Shown here in pieces: positions 35,223 to 64,000 of a stretch of 64,000 nt of DNA. Under the pieces are notes generated by a model. That model saw only the letters and a list, made by a program, of their open reading frames with translations, was not told the origin of the DNA and searched no databases. The translations under genes and the position numbers were made by a program. The stretch is from Norana najaformis. Taxonomy: Eukaryota > Annelida > Clitellata > Crassiclitellata > Hormogastridae. The stretch covers positions 47,322,530-47,386,529 of the forward strand of contig OZ029914.1 of the NCBI GenBank assembly GCA_964023275.1, written 5' to 3'. Position 1 is the first letter of the stretch, and each line of letters begins with the position of its first letter.

Positions 35223-35827
35223 TCAACCCTACTGTCTTCGTCACTTATTCTAGCACGGTCCGTGCACGGTGAGCTTAAATGGCCTGGCAACCAATCTGAA
35301 AACGAGCAGCGGTGGTGAAGGATCTCACCCCATAAATTCACTGAAACTGAACATGGTCGAGGTCATATTGTTGCCATAGAAAAATACATACATCTAATGC
35401 TGCACCAGAATACCCCGGCCTGGATTGAACAATGCATATAGGCAAGAAAATACTTTGAGCTTCTTCAAAAACACCCTTCGATTTCAAACCAATTTACCAC
35501 GGATGGAAGAGAACAGTCTACACAAATAAATTCCTAAAAACTTTAAATTTATTTTTACAAATTTGGCATAATTATAGTTAGTGTATGTGTCTTTTCAGGC
35601 ACGAATGTCCACCACCCGGTCGTGGCTTATTTCAGAGATTTAAATATCGCACTAGTATGATCCGTGCACGGGGACCTTAAATGGCGTGGCGCCCATTCAA
35701 ACGGGCAGCGGTGGTAAAGGATCTCACCCGATAAATTCATCGCAAAATACTATAAATGTGGCAAAAGCTTTCCCGTAATGCATCACGGCCAACGTGTCAT
35801 TTTCGTGTAGGGCAAAAGCCGCTGTTC

Positions 35828-35995
35828 TTTGTAATCGTAATCGTAATCCCGAGATTCGTACACTGCCCAACGAAAGCACGTCATGGGGACCAGCTTATTC
35901 ACAGGCGCTCAGCCAAAACAAAATCGAGAGGCAAAAGTGTTCGGTTCCAAGTCAAGAGTCCGGCAGAAAGAAAGCGTGGCAGCTACGCTGGGTGA
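35828..35995 (-). mobile_element. LINE-A 3' end, minus orientation
   Basis: TGTAATCGTAATCGTAATCC, GGGGACCAGCTTATTCACAG, AAAACAAAATCGAGAGGC and GGTTCCAAGTCAAGAGTCC, as in the family. Confidence 0.8.
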
Positions 35996-36844
35996 TATTT
36001 GGGATTTATTGTATGTTATTGATGTAATTTTTGTTACGCCATCATTGTGCTGGGTGCCGAATTGCACGAATCGATGTACTAGAGAAAGTGTAGCATTCGT
36101 TCAGACTTAGTTTTCCCACATGAGCACACGCTTCGCATTGAGAGCATCTGCTCCAGCGAACAACTCAGAGCATATCCTTTTCTTGCAAACGTGACGGATG
36201 GTTAAATATTTATTAGTCTCAGGCTAAGGATTTTCCGACTACGATCTAAAAGTTTTTGATACAATGAGAGAAATTAATTCAATTTTAAAATATGAAGATT
36301 AAAATCAGAATTGTGATTTTAAATTGTTAGGAAACTAAACCGGACTTTGATCACAGAAATAACACCACCTTGCGAACGTTCACCCATAGAATACTCTCAC
36401 GTCTTGATTATTTCTATTCTATCATGCATAGCTTACATAAATTTTGTAATACAGATGATTTCTGCATTTATGTATTAAAGTTATTTTTGCTCATTGTTTA
36501 AAGCACGTAATATAGGGAACTACACTTTCTTTTGCAGTAGAATTTATTTTGCGTGCATCGAGAAACCGGGTTTTAGGGATGAGCGGACCCAAGATGGTGA
36601 CCGATCAAATAGCCACGCCACCTGGCGAAATTGTTTACATTTTGGTTACTCTCGCTTGTTTCGGCCTTCTCGAACAACATTTAAACAGTAGACTTAAAAT
36701 AACTGTTCTTTAATACTGTTGTTGGATATTTAATGTAATGCAAAACTTTTAAAGCCTTTCGGTAAAGAGTTGGAAGTTAGTGAGTCTGAAATTGAATTTG
36801 GTTGCTTGTGGCTTCTGGAACCCGGAAGCGGAGCAGAATCCAAA

Positions 36845-63680
<26,836 letters not shown>

Positions 63681-64000
63681 GTCCGTCTCAGATATCAAAC
63701 AGCGAAACTATGTCTTACTTACTCAAAGAGCAAATGAGTACACTGACCTCAATCTGCTCTTATTATTTTAACATTTTAATATGGCATGTGCTGTCATTAT
63801 CATCATCGTCGTCATCATCATCATCATCATTGTTATTATTGTTGTTAATATTATATATATATATGCTTTTTGCCTTAAATGGAAAAGATCCTTTAAGGTT
63901 GAAAAATTGGGGTGAACGTTTTTCAGGAATCGCTGGTCTCTTCCACTGAAAATCTGTTGCTGTGAAGTGTGATCAAAGATAATAATAAAAATTTAATAAA
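63681..64000. other. End of window after last assigned VAV sequence
   Basis: The frame of exon 20 stays open into a (ATC)n tract near 63795. The only good-looking early donor is AAAG|GTCCGT at 63681, so I end the exon there with low certainty. No further exon recognised. Confidence 0.4.

Larger units (their letters stand above)
35008..36844. other. Intergenic region between head-to-head AATF and VAV
   Basis: The only upstream space for both genes, so both promoters should lie here. It holds LINE-A pieces (35143-35222 and 35828-35995) and two diverged direct copies of repeat E (35250-35350 and 35650-35740, sharing CCGTGCACGG, TTAAATGGC, GCAGCGGTGGT and AGGATCTCACCC). The AATF side (35008-35130) and the VAV side (about 36000-36844) look unique. 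No TATA box or defined element was assigned. Confidence 0.6.

Noticed and set aside
36770-36844. Upstream in-frame Met as the VAV start
   Set aside because: It would add 25 residues that family members lack; MAKEDWRQC aligns with human MELWRQC. Left as an alternative only.

Overview
This is a gene-poor, intron-rich and repeat-rich piece of an animal nuclear genome. Four host genes can be supported: a neural bHLH factor of the NHLH/HEN family (minus strand, about 3.7-4.2 kb), an intronless class A GPCR (minus, 11.8-13.0 kb), a multi-exon AATF/Che-1 gene (minus, 28.1-35.0 kb), and the 5' two thirds of a VAV-type Rho guanine-nucleotide exchange factor (plus, 36.8 kb to the right edge). NHLH together with VAV points to an animal with a nervous system, most likely a marine invertebrate. 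I cannot place the phylum from sequence alone. Exons are short (19-297 bp) with GT-AG borders, and their phases chain without a break through 12 AATF exons and 20 VAV exons.

Layout. 1-3.1 kb: no gene seen, simple repeats. 3.1-4.9 kb: AT repeat, NHLH gene, LINE end. 4.9-11.8 kb: no gene; SINEs, LINE 3' ends and microsatellites. 11.8-13.0 kb: GPCR. 13.0-28.1 kb: a repeat nursery with LINE fragments, two full hAT-like non-autonomous DNA elements with 8-bp target duplications, a second short CAGTGGCGG element family, two long palindromes and very long (AT)n, (CT)n and (ATT)n tracts. 28.1-35.0 kb: AATF. 35.0-36.8 kb: spacer between the head-to-head AATF and VAV starts, holding two copies of one LINE family and a duplicated dispersed repeat. 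36.8-64.0 kb: VAV, whose introns carry most of the remaining oddities: about 88 uninterrupted CCTG units, a 1.3-kb higher-order satellite made of telomere-like CCCTAA units, inverted polypurine arms, a LINE piece between 67-bp direct repeats, and a tandemly multiplied splice acceptor in front of the C1-domain exon.

Interspersed repeats fall into a few families. One LINE family (called LINE-A here) has about 13 copies that share a 3' end and finish in ATTACG repeats. Other LINE 3' ends finish in ATTAG, ACATT or AATAC repeats. Three tRNA-derived SINE families (SINE-A, B, C) show A and B boxes. No LTR element, virus-derived element, CRISPR array, rRNA gene or ordinary tRNA gene was recognised.

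The four genes are not a pathway. AATF acts in nucleolar ribosome assembly, VAV in tyrosine-kinase to Rho/Rac signalling, NHLH in neuronal differentiation, and the GPCR is an orphan receptor. The most unusual signals are in VAV: multiplied splice acceptors, a C1 finger lacking two expected zinc ligands, and the nested telomere-like satellite.
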